The translations under genes were made by a program, and so were the position numbers. A stretch of 64,000 nucleotides of DNA from Archangium lansingense. GTDB taxonomy: Bacteria > Myxococcota > Myxococcia > Myxococcales > Myxococcaceae. This document shows, in pieces, positions 9,701-17,600 of this stretch. The notes below the pieces were generated by a model. The model was given only the letters and a program-made list of their open reading frames with translations, searched no databases and had not been told where the DNA came from. Location: NCBI RefSeq assembly GCF_026626635.1, contig NZ_JAPNKA010000001.1:434001-498000 (forward strand), given 5' to 3'. Numbering within the stretch: position 1 is the first letter of the stretch; every line of letters starts with the position of its first letter.

Positions 9701-9874
9701 AAGGAAGTGGGGAAGGGCTCAGGGTTGGGGCTGGCCATCTGCCGCCAGCTCATCATGGAGAACCACGGCGGGACGCTCGAGCTGGACACGTCCGTGGCGC
9801 GCGGCGCCTGCTTCCGGGTGCGGCTGCCGCTGACGCAGGTGAGCGAGGCCGCCGGGCAGCAGTCGGCGGCTTGA
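6728..9874 (+). CDS. Sensor histidine kinase with two-component propeller sensor domain
   Basis: 1048 aa. A signal peptide (about residues 1-25) precedes some 14 propeller repeats of the form D..G.LWVGT..G..R, the Reg_prop type, forming a periplasmic beta-propeller sensor. Residues of about 640-735 match the Y_Y_Y domain (YRFEIRARNEWGPWGP), followed by one membrane helix (LGVLLLGAAVAGVV). The cytoplasmic half has a coiled coil, a HisKA box SHEINNP with His798 as the phosphorylation site, and a HATPase domain with NLLRNALDAL, DDGPGIP and GKGSGLGLAICR. No receiver domain is fused and no response regulator is adjacent, so the partner is elsewhere. In Bacteroidetes such sensors often follow polysaccharide breakdown; the ligand here is unknown. 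Confidence 0.92.
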   Translation: MSSYRISTLLTVGLAALLCGSEVRSAEPPGRISFRSYGTDAGIENQDMSCVLQDAEGFIWVCAADAVYRFDGERFERFGLEAGLPSSIVRDVTLDARGRLLLVTHKGVVRWEGSRFAVVPMNGVPTEVWSVRLDSGGRMLAGTEQGLYVESEPGRFVPVPGWPGGPALVLWVDASGELQVGSGSRVVSRDERGRWLIYEVTEQSNTILDLVRDGQGRLWVGAEGVLAVQPREGAPFEDRSHFIKGMMGAGRRLRVGLRGQLLVPNYRGLLSVEGERAELLRLSLAGRSARMRDALQDRDGTLWVVGLGVHRSLGRGLWTVHDSSTGMPSSMIWGLERDAGGTLWVGTDDGLVRATPEGWESVPGLRGYSLKTVKMGPDGAVWAAGNPKGLHRYEPWSGKLRTYGEADGYPARSTYDLLWEPDGTLWAATASGLWRGVRKGEEWSFEQVLPQSRRTFFGGVERDKDGRLWVAGDGLFVRDAGVFRRLGMADGLRDERVRYLAARRDGRVCVSYVEPMGMSCFSYQDGRLTEVLRLDRSTGLLNGIAYQVGEDAVGLLWVGTGAGVHVVGETGMLEHFGASGGAPGDDCSGNSFLADADGTVWVGTSNGLGRFDGARYTGPAPSPRVMLVNTRLGTREVSGSQVKGLEAEHGDTTLSVRFADLGVLDEGYVGHEVRLVGMDDWHAVPGRFVRYSSLPAGSYRFEIRARNEWGPWGPVAGFDLVVHPPWWASWWARGLGVLLLGAAVAGVVRWRVIALRQRNAELERLVAARTAELDHAHEKVMQAEKLSAMGQLLARLSHEINNPLTAIHNNLPPVREYFDQLAEVIRRCRERLEAHPEEVGEVERLWREQDVDFVLQDTPEALETMRFATDRIRGMQADMRAFLRGERPKLEPGELNQVVQETVELVRRSLPAGMRVEVQCGELPVFPFHRGQLGQVTLNLLRNALDALGEKGEVRVSTAVRDGMAELVVADDGPGIPVELRARIFEPFFTTKEVGKGSGLGLAICRQLIMENHGGTLELDTSVARGACFRVRLPLTQVSEAAGQQSAA

Positions 9875-10213
9875 TGGGGCGCCCCTCGCGGGGTGGACTC
9901 ACCTCGCTTTCTCTCGAAACGGAAGGTGCACGAATGGGACGACGACCGGGCAAGCGACAACGCGCGAATGCTAGGCGTCGGGACGACTATGCGGCGATGA
10001 CGAAGCTGCCGGCCGGCATCGAGAATGAGCCGCGAGTGCCCATGGTCGGGTTCGAGGAGTACTACGAGATTACGAGATCGGGGCATGTCTATTCCCGACG
10101 GCGGAAGTGCTTTGTCCATTGGAAGCAGACGTTGGCGGGGCATCCGTATATCGAGGTTCAAGTCGGAGGCGTGAAGTCCGGGCATCTCAGCCCCCGAGAG
10201 ATCGCCGCGACTA

Positions 10214-10239
10214 AGCGGTCCGCCATAGATGTTGTACAC
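10214..10239 (+). repeat. Left terminal inverted repeat of IS630 element
   Basis: Begins AGCGGTCCGCCATAG and matches the complement of the right end with a single mismatch (TAC versus TTC near the inner edge). Confidence 0.9.
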
Positions 10240-10246
10240 ATCTGCG

Positions 10247-11252
10247 ATGCTGCGTGCAGATGTGAGCCCAGAGGATAGGGCGCGGCTCCGAGAGCGGGGC
10301 CGCTCGTCCTGGGCCACTCCGTGGGAGCGCGACCGCGTGGAGATGATTCTTCTGTCCGCCTCGGGCTGGTCGCCCCCACGGATTGCGGAGTACCTGGGAG
10401 TGCATGCGGCTACTGTGCGCCGTGTGCTCAAGGCCTGGAGCCACGAGGGCCTGGATGCGTTGGAGCGCAAGCTACCGGGGCCAGTGCCGGATGTTGAGCG
10501 ACACGCCATGGTAGTGGGCATGCTCGAGAAGTTCCTCTCGGAGCCACGTACCTGGACATCATCCCAGTTGGCTGAGGCATTGGCTGGGGTGGGCATTCAA
10601 ATGAGTGCCCGGCAGACGGAGCGCTACCTGGCGGAACTGGGCGCTGGCTGGCGCCGCACCAAGTCGAGCCTGGAGCATCTACAGCAGCCCGAGGCGGTGG
10701 AGCGGGCGCGCCGCAAGCTCACCACGCTCAAAAAAAGCCCGCGCCCGGAGGCTAGACCTCTTCTTCCTCGATGAGTGCGGCTTCGCACCCACGCAGCCGA
10801 CGGGCTACAGCTGGACGCTCCGAGGCAGTCGCAAGCTCATTGCCTATGAGGCCACCAAGGGCAGGCGCGCCAACGCCCTGGCCGCCTACGGCATTCGCGA
10901 CGGCCAGCGAGCCCTACGTTTCACCGTGAAGGGCCGCTCCCTCACCAGTGCGGATGTCTTCGACTTCCTACTGTTGCTACCCACGGGGAAGCGGCCATGC
11001 ACCGTTGTCCTGGACAACGTCAACATCCACACCAGCCGCTTCATCCGCCAACGCCGTAGGCAACTGCGCAAGCGCGGCGTGCGCCTCTTCTTTCTCCCGG
11101 TGTACTCGCCGGAACTCAACGAGGTGGAGCCCGTCTTCGGCGTGGTGAAGTCCTACGAAATGCCCCGTCGGAGCTACCCCACGCTCGCTGAACTGCTCGC
11201 CGCTGTCCGCAGCGGCTTCATGAGCTACCGAAACCGCCTGCGGAAAAAGTGA
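10247..11252 (+). CDS. IS630 transposase, two frames joined at an A7 tract
   Basis: The first frame (to 10774) has the helix-turn-helix part, with SGWSPPRIAEYLGVHAATVR and a second helix pair around SSQLAEALAGVGIQMS. The second frame (to 11252) has the catalytic core: LFFLDECG (first Asp), CTVVLDNVNIHTS (second Asp) and SPELNEVEPVFGVVK (Glu), the IS630 DDE pattern. The frames meet at seven adenines (10730-10736); a +1 shift or loss of one A in the transcript gives a product of about 334 aa. Frameshifted or slipped transposase expression is common in IS elements, but a plain inactivating indel is possible. An ATG at 10229 inside the left repeat is an alternative start. Confidence 0.85.
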
Positions 11253-11274
11253 ACAACATCTATGGCGGACCGCT
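11249..11274 (-). repeat. Right terminal inverted repeat of IS630 element
   Basis: Ends ATGGCGGACCGCT followed by the TA duplication. The transposase stop codon (11250-11252) lies within this repeat. Confidence 0.9.
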
Positions 11275-11644
11275 TAGTTGGGCGGCCTTCCCGCAGAAGA
11301 ATCCGAAGCCCACACTGCAAAAGGTTCGAGTGCCTGCCGTAGAGCTCCTCATCTATGCGTCCAATGCTGTCGAAGCCCAAGAGGCGGTGCTCTCCGGGAT
11401 CAAGTTGCAGATCGAGGAGGGGTTCACGCCGCTGAATGTGTCTGCAGTCACGAGCGAGGCAGACATTCCCGAAGGTTGGAGCGAGACCGCTATCCCTTTC
11501 AGCCCCGAAAAAGGTCCTGCTGCCAACACCTGCCAGCGGTCCGTCGGCGAACTGCTCCGAGGTGAGAAGTGTCGCCTCGGGGTGATGCTGGGTGCATGCG
11601 AGTGCTGCAAGGAATCCGCAGGCTGAGTATGCGATGGGCAGGGC

Positions 11645-11737
11645 ATGGGGCCCGCGACACCCGAGAAGTTCGAGGCTTTCTTGCGGCAGATCTACAACCG
11701 GCCCGAGATGCGAGCGAGGTTCCCGGATGGCCTCTGA
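11645..11737 (+). pseudogene. 3' stub of a DUF2380-type lipoprotein toxin gene
   Basis: The last 27 codons, TPEKFEAFLRQIYNRPEMRA..., match the C-terminus of the intact lipoprotein at 12450-13706 (ATPEEFEAMLRQIYNRPDMRA...) with few changes. Nothing else of that gene remains upstream. The 11-base overlap between its stop and the start of the CXXCG gene is the same as in the intact module, so this is the decayed toxin of copy 1. Confidence 0.8.
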
Positions 11738-12425
11738 ACTTCCCTCCCAGCCTCCCCGGTTCTTCGTCATGGAGAAACTGCGTGGAGGCCATCACGACAC
11801 CGAGTTCGGCACGGATGAGCTCAACACCGGCCCAGCGATGCTCTGTCCTCGATGTGGCGATATCGTCGGGCTGCTGACCTGGCTGCCCCCCTACCGGGGC
11901 GAACTGGAACTCTACGGCAAGGACTATGGGGACCTCATGGAGGCGCCTTGTGGCGGCTTGCTGATCACCGAGCGATTCGCGGAGGCCGTCAAGGCGGAGG
12001 GGCTGACGGGGCTGAGCGGCTTCCAGCCCGTGGAGGTAACCCGTGTGCTCCGCAAGCGCCGTGGCCTCAAGCCCGGTCCACCTCCTCGTTATCTCTTCGC
12101 CATGCCGGTCTACGGCAACCCGGCGCTGGACATGGAGCGCAGCCGCATCCTGAGCAAGAAGCCCATGGAGTGCACGTGGTGCCGGTACGTGGGCCCCGAC
12201 GCCATCGACGGGCTGGTGCTGGAGGAAGGTACCTGGAATGGAGAGGACGTGTTCCGGCCGCGTGGCATGTGGGGAGTCATCATCGTCTCCGAGCGCTTCA
12301 TGCGTTTCGCCGAGAGGCAGGCCATGAGCCACATGACCCTGGTGCCGATGGAGAAATACGTCTGGGACCCGCTGGGCCTCTACTACCCCCGGCTGGTACA
12401 GTTGGACCCGTCGAACAAGGGATAG
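11727..12425 (+). CDS. CXXCG-motif protein, probable immunity protein (copy 1)
   Basis: 232 aa. Belongs to the myxobacterial double-CXXCG paralogous family (Gmx_para_CXXCG, TIGR02264 type): first motif CPRCG at C40/C43, second, imperfect, CTWCR at C149/C152; together they suggest a bound metal. The start is chosen at MASELPSQPP because the paralogue at 13696 starts at the same place, overlapping the preceding stop by 11 bases. The pairing with a C-terminal nuclease-like lipoprotein implies an immunity role by analogy with SitA/SitI systems; this is inference. Here the cognate toxin is only a stub, so the gene may be an orphan protecting against kin. It is 82% or so identical by eye to copy 2, most in the C-terminal half. 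Confidence 0.75.
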   Translation: MASELPSQPPRFFVMEKLRGGHHDTEFGTDELNTGPAMLCPRCGDIVGLLTWLPPYRGELELYGKDYGDLMEAPCGGLLITERFAEAVKAEGLTGLSGFQPVEVTRVLRKRRGLKPGPPPRYLFAMPVYGNPALDMERSRILSKKPMECTWCRYVGPDAIDGLVLEEGTWNGEDVFRPRGMWGVIIVSERFMRFAERQAMSHMTLVPMEKYVWDPLGLYYPRLVQLDPSNKG

Positions 12426-12449
12426 CAGAGGGAAGCGGATGGGTCTCTC

Positions 12450-13706
12450 ATGACATCTCGTCTGACCGTCATGGTCTCGCTGTGGGCGCTGCTGTGCGCG
12501 TGCGCGTGCGCTACTGCTCCTGCGGTCCGGCTGGCCACGGGAGAGGGTGCGCCACGGGAGTTGCGGCCGTCCACCTCGAGCAAGTCCGTGAATGTGGACG
12601 CGGACGCGTTCGAGGAAGCGCTGACCCGCCTGGTGCTGGATGCTCCCCTTGCCCTCCGCGCGCCTCGACAGGGCTGGTTGGTGCGCGCCTCGTACTCCAG
12701 CGACGACACGGACACCCGATGGCGAAGCCTCATGAGCAGGAGCTTCGGTGGCCTCTGCGAGGCGGGCCAGTACAGGGTGGACTGTCTGTCGCTGCGCGAG
12801 GACGTGGCGGGCCTGAGCGAGTGGGACAAGCTGGGGGTGGCGCTGGGCCTGTCGTTCCAGCCCATGCGGGAGAGCATCGCGAGGGCGGTGGAGGAGACGC
12901 TGGCTCCCCAACTCTTCTACACCGTCATCGCGACGGGCCTCGTCACCTGGGCGGTGCTAGCGGCCAATCCCGAGCCCGTCTTCACCAAGGCGGCGGCCAT
13001 CGTTTCGGTGCTGATGTTGGTCTACCTGGGAGGGGAAACCTTTCTGGAGATGGTGGATGCGGCCCGGGAACTGAAGCGGGCCACTGACGGAGCCACCACC
13101 CCCGAGGAACTGGAGCAGGCCGGCCAGCGCTTCGCTGACCGGGTGGGGCCGCAGGTGGCGCGCATTGCCGTGCTCGCGGTCACGATGGTGGTGAGCCAGG
13201 GCATGACGGGAGGCGCGGCGTGGCTGGCCTCGAGGCTATCGAGGCTGCCTGGTTTCCCGGAGGCAGTGGCGGTGGGGGCCTCGGAGCTGGGTATCAACCT
13301 GGCGAACGTGGGACAGGTGAGAGCCGTGGCGGTGGTCGGCGGCACCCTCGTCATCTCCCTTCCTTCCACGGCGGTGGCCATGGTGGGTCAAGGATCGGAA
13401 GAAGGCCCGGTAGCGTCCGGACCGAGCGGACAGCTACATCACGCCATCTCCAAGCGGATCGCCAGAAGGCTTGAGCTGCATGGCACACTCAAGGGCCGTT
13501 ATACCGAGAGGGACCCCCGCTTCGTCACGCGGGCCGCCGACAAGGCCTCCCATAACGGCTACCAGAAGTGGCACCGCGATGTAGATGACGAAGTCATCGA
13601 CTGGCTTGATAGATATAGCAAGGCAACACCCGAGGAGTTCGAGGCCATGTTGAGGCAGATCTACAACCGGCCCGACATGCGCGCGAGGTTCCCGGATGGC
13701 CTCTGA
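12450..13706 (+). CDS. DUF2380-type lipoprotein with C-terminal HH nuclease-like toxin domain
   Basis: 418 aa. The N-terminus has a lipoprotein signal (MTSRLTVMVSLWALLCACAC; Cys18 or Cys20). A central region has two or three hydrophobic helices (about 150-205 and 240-320). The C-terminal 90 residues begin LHHAISKRI (His330/His331) and continue YTERDPRFVTRAADKASHNG and YQKWHRDVDDEV, the spacing and His content of AHH/HNH-like polymorphic nuclease toxins. Known families: DUF2380 (TIGR02269) lipoproteins are multi-copy in myxobacteria. SitA toxins, which pass between cells by outer membrane exchange, have the same architecture. A toxin delivered to siblings, with immunity from the next gene, is inferred. 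Confidence 0.7.
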   Translation: MTSRLTVMVSLWALLCACACATAPAVRLATGEGAPRELRPSTSSKSVNVDADAFEEALTRLVLDAPLALRAPRQGWLVRASYSSDDTDTRWRSLMSRSFGGLCEAGQYRVDCLSLREDVAGLSEWDKLGVALGLSFQPMRESIARAVEETLAPQLFYTVIATGLVTWAVLAANPEPVFTKAAAIVSVLMLVYLGGETFLEMVDAARELKRATDGATTPEELEQAGQRFADRVGPQVARIAVLAVTMVVSQGMTGGAAWLASRLSRLPGFPEAVAVGASELGINLANVGQVRAVAVVGGTLVISLPSTAVAMVGQGSEEGPVASGPSGQLHHAISKRIARRLELHGTLKGRYTERDPRFVTRAADKASHNGYQKWHRDVDDEVIDWLDRYSKATPEEFEAMLRQIYNRPDMRARFPDGL

Positions 13707-14391
13707 TGTTCCCTCTCCCCTTCCGCGGTTCTTCGTCGTGGAGAAACTGCGTGGAGGACAGCACGACATCGAGTTCGATGCGGACGTCCTCCACACCGGC
13801 CCTGCGAGGCGCTGTCCTCAATGTGGGGACATCGTTGGAGCGCTGACCTGGCTGCCTCCCTACAAGGGCGAGCTGGAGCTCCATGGCAAGGATTACGGAG
13901 ACCTCATGAAGGGGCCTATCGACCTGCTGATCACCGAGCGATTCGCGGAAGGATTCAAGGCGGAGGGGCTGACGGGGCTGAGCGGCTTCCAGCCCGTGGA
14001 GATAACCCGTGTGCGCCGCAAGGGCCGTGGCCCCAAGCCCGGTCCACCGCCCCGGTATCTCTATGTCACCCCGGCCTACGGCAACCCGGTGCTGGACATG
14101 GAGCGCAGCCGCATCCTGAGCAAGAAGCCCATGGAGTGCACGTGGTGCCGCTACGTGGGCCCCGACGCCATCGACGGGCTCGTGCTGGAGGAAGGAACCT
14201 GGAAGGGAGAGGACGTGTTCCGGCCGCGTGGCATGTGGGGAGTCATCATCGTCTCCGAGCGCTTCATGCGTTTCGCCGAGAGGCAGGCCATGAGCCACAT
14301 GACCCTGGTGCCGATGGAGAAATACGTCTGGGACCCGCTGGGCCTCTACTACCCCCGGCCGGTGCAGTTGGACCCGCCGAGTAAGGGGTAG
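13696..14391 (+). CDS. CXXCG-motif protein, probable immunity protein (copy 2)
   Basis: 231 aa. Same family as the protein at 11727: CPQCG at C40/C43 and CTWCR at C148/C151. Its ATG overlaps the toxin stop by 11 bases, so translation is coupled, as expected for a toxin-immunity pair. The last 100 residues are almost identical to copy 1 (LDMERSRILSKKPMECTWCR onward), whereas the N-terminal half carries most differences, including DFDADVLHTGPARR-region changes and a shorter loop at 71-75. The variable half may determine which toxin is recognised. Confidence 0.75.
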   Translation: MASDVPSPLPRFFVVEKLRGGQHDIEFDADVLHTGPARRCPQCGDIVGALTWLPPYKGELELHGKDYGDLMKGPIDLLITERFAEGFKAEGLTGLSGFQPVEITRVRRKGRGPKPGPPPRYLYVTPAYGNPVLDMERSRILSKKPMECTWCRYVGPDAIDGLVLEEGTWKGEDVFRPRGMWGVIIVSERFMRFAERQAMSHMTLVPMEKYVWDPLGLYYPRPVQLDPPSKG

Positions 14392-14404
14392 CAGGGGGAA
14401 GTGC

Positions 14405-14590
14405 TCAGCGTTGGGGGGCGCCTGCGGACGAGGCCTGTTGCACGGTCTCCAGTAACTGCCCCATGCCTATTGCCTCCAGGTACGAGCGCACATGGAGCAT
14501 GCAGTCGCTGATGATGCCGGGGGGCAGGATGGCGGCGGGGTGCTTCAGCGAGTGGGTGTTGAGCGCCAGGCGCTGGCGATGTCCGCTGCC
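14405..14590 (-). other. Short coding-like remnant downstream of kinase gene
   Basis: On the minus strand an open frame of about 60 codons ends at TGA 14405-14407 and reads RLALNTHSLKHPAAILPPG... LEAIGMGQLLETVQQASS. Codon third positions are strongly G/C as in real genes. No start codon with a ribosome site is visible upstream before the kinase stop. I do not recognise the family; the likely origin is the 3' end of a gene truncated at the edge of the toxin island. Confidence 0.3.
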
Positions 14591-14601
14591 GTGCCGTCGT
14601 C

Positions 14602-17600
14602 TCAGGGCGCGGCGGGGGCGTCCGCGCACAGCCGCAGGCCGACGCTGAGGTCGCGGAAGTTCGGTTCGGGCGTCTCGCGGTTGGGGGAGCGCGCGGTACT
14701 GGCGCCGAAGTAGTAGCTGCCGCCGCGAGCCACCGGGAGGCCGGGCTGGAGGATGGAATCGGCCCACTCGAAGACGTTGCCCACCATGTCGTCCAGACCG
14801 AAGGGGCTGCGCGAGTCGGGGTGGCTGCCCACCGCGTCCGGGCCGAAGCTGGCGCCCACCTTGCCGTAGGTCTCGTCGTAGTTGGCCTGGTGGGGCAGCA
14901 GCGCGTCGCCGTGGGGGTACTCGCGCTCGTCCGCGCCCCGGGCGGCGCGCTCCCACTCCAGCTCGTTGCACAGCCTCGCGCCGGGGACTCGCTCAGTGTG
15001 GGCCAGCCACGCCGCGTAGGCCTTGGCGTCCGCGTAGTCGATGGCGCCCACCGGCAGGCGTCGCCAGTCCTGCTCCACCAGGTGTGGCCGCGTGGTGTAG
15101 CGCAGGGGCTCGCCCTCGGGCGCTGCGTACGTCACCCCGTTGGGGTGGATGCTCAGGTGCCAGCGCCCATCCGCCATCCGCTTCAGCTCCACCTCGGCGT
15201 TCAGCGAGGCCACCTTGGCCCCATGCGGCGTGCGGCGGGCCCGCTCCTCGGGTGACAGCGTCTCCAGCCAGCGCAGGTACTCACCGTATGTCACCTCGGT
15301 GCGCGAGATGAGGTAGGGCCCCGTCTCCACCTCGTGCAGCGGCGCGGTGTCGAAGAACTGGCGGATGTTCTCATCGGCGGCGGTGCCAAAGAGGAAGGTG
15401 CCGCGCGGCACGTAGACGAAGCCCTCGGGGACACGGGAGTCCTCGGGCAGGGCGATGTCCAGGGTGCGCTCGGGACCGGGCTCGGCTCGCAGCACATGGC
15501 GCACGGGGGCATGCCCGGGGGCGCTCAGCTCCAGCACCCACGTGCCACGCTCCAGGGACAACCCCTCCAGCGGGGTGGTGCCCGCATGGCGTGCCGCGGT
15601 GAGCACCCGCCGCCCATCGCTCGCGGGCTCGTAGCGCGCCAGGGACACCGTGGCTCCGGCGGGCTGGGTCCGCAGCTTCACGCGCAGGGGCGCCTCGAAG
15701 CGTGCCATGCGCTCGCCCGTGGTGTCATAGAGACGCAGGCGCTGCAGCAGCTCGTCGCGCTCGGCGGGGCGGAAGGTCCGCTCGGCGAGCCCGGCGCGCT
15801 CCGACACGACGTCGGCGAAGGCCCCGCGCATCGCCTCGTGGCCCGGGTCGAGCACCAGCGCCTTCTCCATCGCCTCGCTGGCCTGCGCGTAGGCCTGCTG
15901 TGTTCTGGCCTGTATCCGCAACGCCTCCGCCCAGCGGGGACGGGCCTCGTCCAGCTTGCCCGCGTCGAAGAGGGCAAAGGACTCCGCGCGAGCTGCCTCC
16001 AGGGCGCGGTTGCGCTCCCGGGCGTGCTCCAGCCGAGTCTGTGCCTCGGCGAGCTGCGCGCTCACCTGCTGCCTCAGCGTGTACCAGGAGTGCAGACGCA
16101 GGCCGGCGTACACCAGGGCCAGCGAGACGACGAAGCCCGCGGCGAGCACGCGCGTGAGCAGCCTGCCCCGGCGCACACCCCCGCGCGAGGCCTCGAGGAA
16201 TGTGGCCTCACGCTGCGTGAGACTCTCTGGAGCGAGGCCGCGGACTTCGGCGAGGTGGCGGGCCCCCCACAATGCCTCGCGCGGGCGTCCCAACCGCTCC
16301 CACTCGGCGGAGGCCTGCTCCAGCCGGGCGTGGAGCTGACGAGCCTCGTTGGCCTCGGCGAGCCACTGGGCGAGCGTGGCCCAGCCGGAGAGCAGCGCCT
16401 CGTGGGCGATGTCGAAGGTGGTGCCCTCTTCGGAGCGGCGGGCCACCACGAGGCGTGCGCGGATGAGGGCCTCCAGCGCGGTGCGCGAGGCCGGGTCCTG
16501 GCCCAGCAGCTCGGCTTCGGAGCGGCGGGCGCGCGTGCCGTCCACGGTGACGAGCCGCATGAGCAGCCGCCGCGCCGCCCGCTGCTGGTCCGGCAGCAAC
16601 TGGGCGATGACGCCGTCCGCGTACCGGGCGAGCGCGCCATTGACGCCGCCGAGAGCCTCCAGCGCCGCGGCGGGGATGATGCTCCGCGCCTTGTCTCTCG
16701 CCTCCCACAGCTCGGCGAGGGTGAACTGGAGCAGGGGTAGGCTGCCCTCGGCGCGCAGGGTGGAGTCCACCAGCGTGTCGATGAGGGCCTCGGACTCGAA
16801 GCGCGCACCCTTGGCGCGGGCTGGGCCCGTCACCACCTCACGCACCTCGGCGCGGCCCAGGGGGCGCAGCAGGTACAGGGCGCGAGAGAGCGCCTCCCCC
16901 AGGCCGGGCAGCGCACCGAGCCGGGTGAGGAAGTCGCTGCGGGAAGTAGCCAGCAGGCGCACGCCCGTCACTCCCGAGGCGAGCTGTCCCAGGAGCTCCG
17001 CCATGAGCGCGGCCTCGGCCGGCTCGCTCAGGGTGACGAGCTCCTCGAGTTGGTCGACATGGAGCACCACGCCGCGGCGGGCGCCCTCACCGAGGGCGGA
17101 GCGCAGGGCGCGCACCAGGGTGGTGGGCTCGGCGCGGGCGAGCTGCTCGAGACGGGCCTCCTCCAGTGCGACATGAGGGGCGAGCGCGGCGGCGAGCGAG
17201 GCCACGGGCCGGCGGCCAGGCACCATGCGCGCCACACCCCAGGACAGGCCGTCCTCCAGCGCGCCCTCGCGCACGCGGGGCAGCACGCCGGCGAGACACA
17301 GGGAGGACTTGCCCACGCCGGAGTCGCCGGTGACGAGCACGAAGGCAGTGGAGCGCAGCCGCTCCAGCACGGCGCGCACCTCCTGCCGGCGGCCGAAGAA
17401 GAGGGCGCGGTGCTCCTCCTGGAAGGCATTCAGGCCGCGGTAGGGGTTGCCCTCGGGGATGGGTGGGGCGGTGTCCCCGGCGCGCAGGTCCTCCAGCGCC
17501 TCGAGCAGCGCGTCAGCGGAGGCGAAGCGCTCGGTGGGCTCGCGGCGCAGGCAGCGGTCCACCGCCGCGGCGAAGCGTTGCTCCACCCCAGGGGCTGCTG

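Larger units (their letters stand above)
10214..11274 (+). mobile_element. IS630-family insertion sequence, 1,061 bp
   Basis: The element has 26-bp terminal inverted repeats (10214-10239 and 11249-11274, one mismatch) and is flanked by a TA on each side (10212-10213, 11275-11276), the target duplication of IS630/Tc1-mariner elements. It carries one transposase gene in two frames with a DDE catalytic triad. It disrupts the NUMOD4-like gene. The near-perfect ends suggest a recent insertion. Confidence 0.9.
9934..11626 (+). pseudogene. NUMOD4-like gene interrupted by IS630-type element
   Basis: The left part (9934-10213) encodes MGRRPGKRQ... VPMVGFEEYYEITRSGHVYS, the signature of the NUMOD4 DNA-binding motif of HNH homing-type endonucleases, then HPYIEVQV... 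REIAAT. The right part (11276-11626) continues ...SWAAFPQKNPKPTLQKVRVP and ends at TGA 11624. Removing the IS with one TA copy joins both parts in the same frame without a stop, which shows they were one gene of about 209 codons. Recognisable HNH catalytic residues are not seen. GC content is visibly lower than in neighbouring genes. The same frame continues after the stop into the toxin stub at 11645. The gene should be inactive. Confidence 0.7.
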
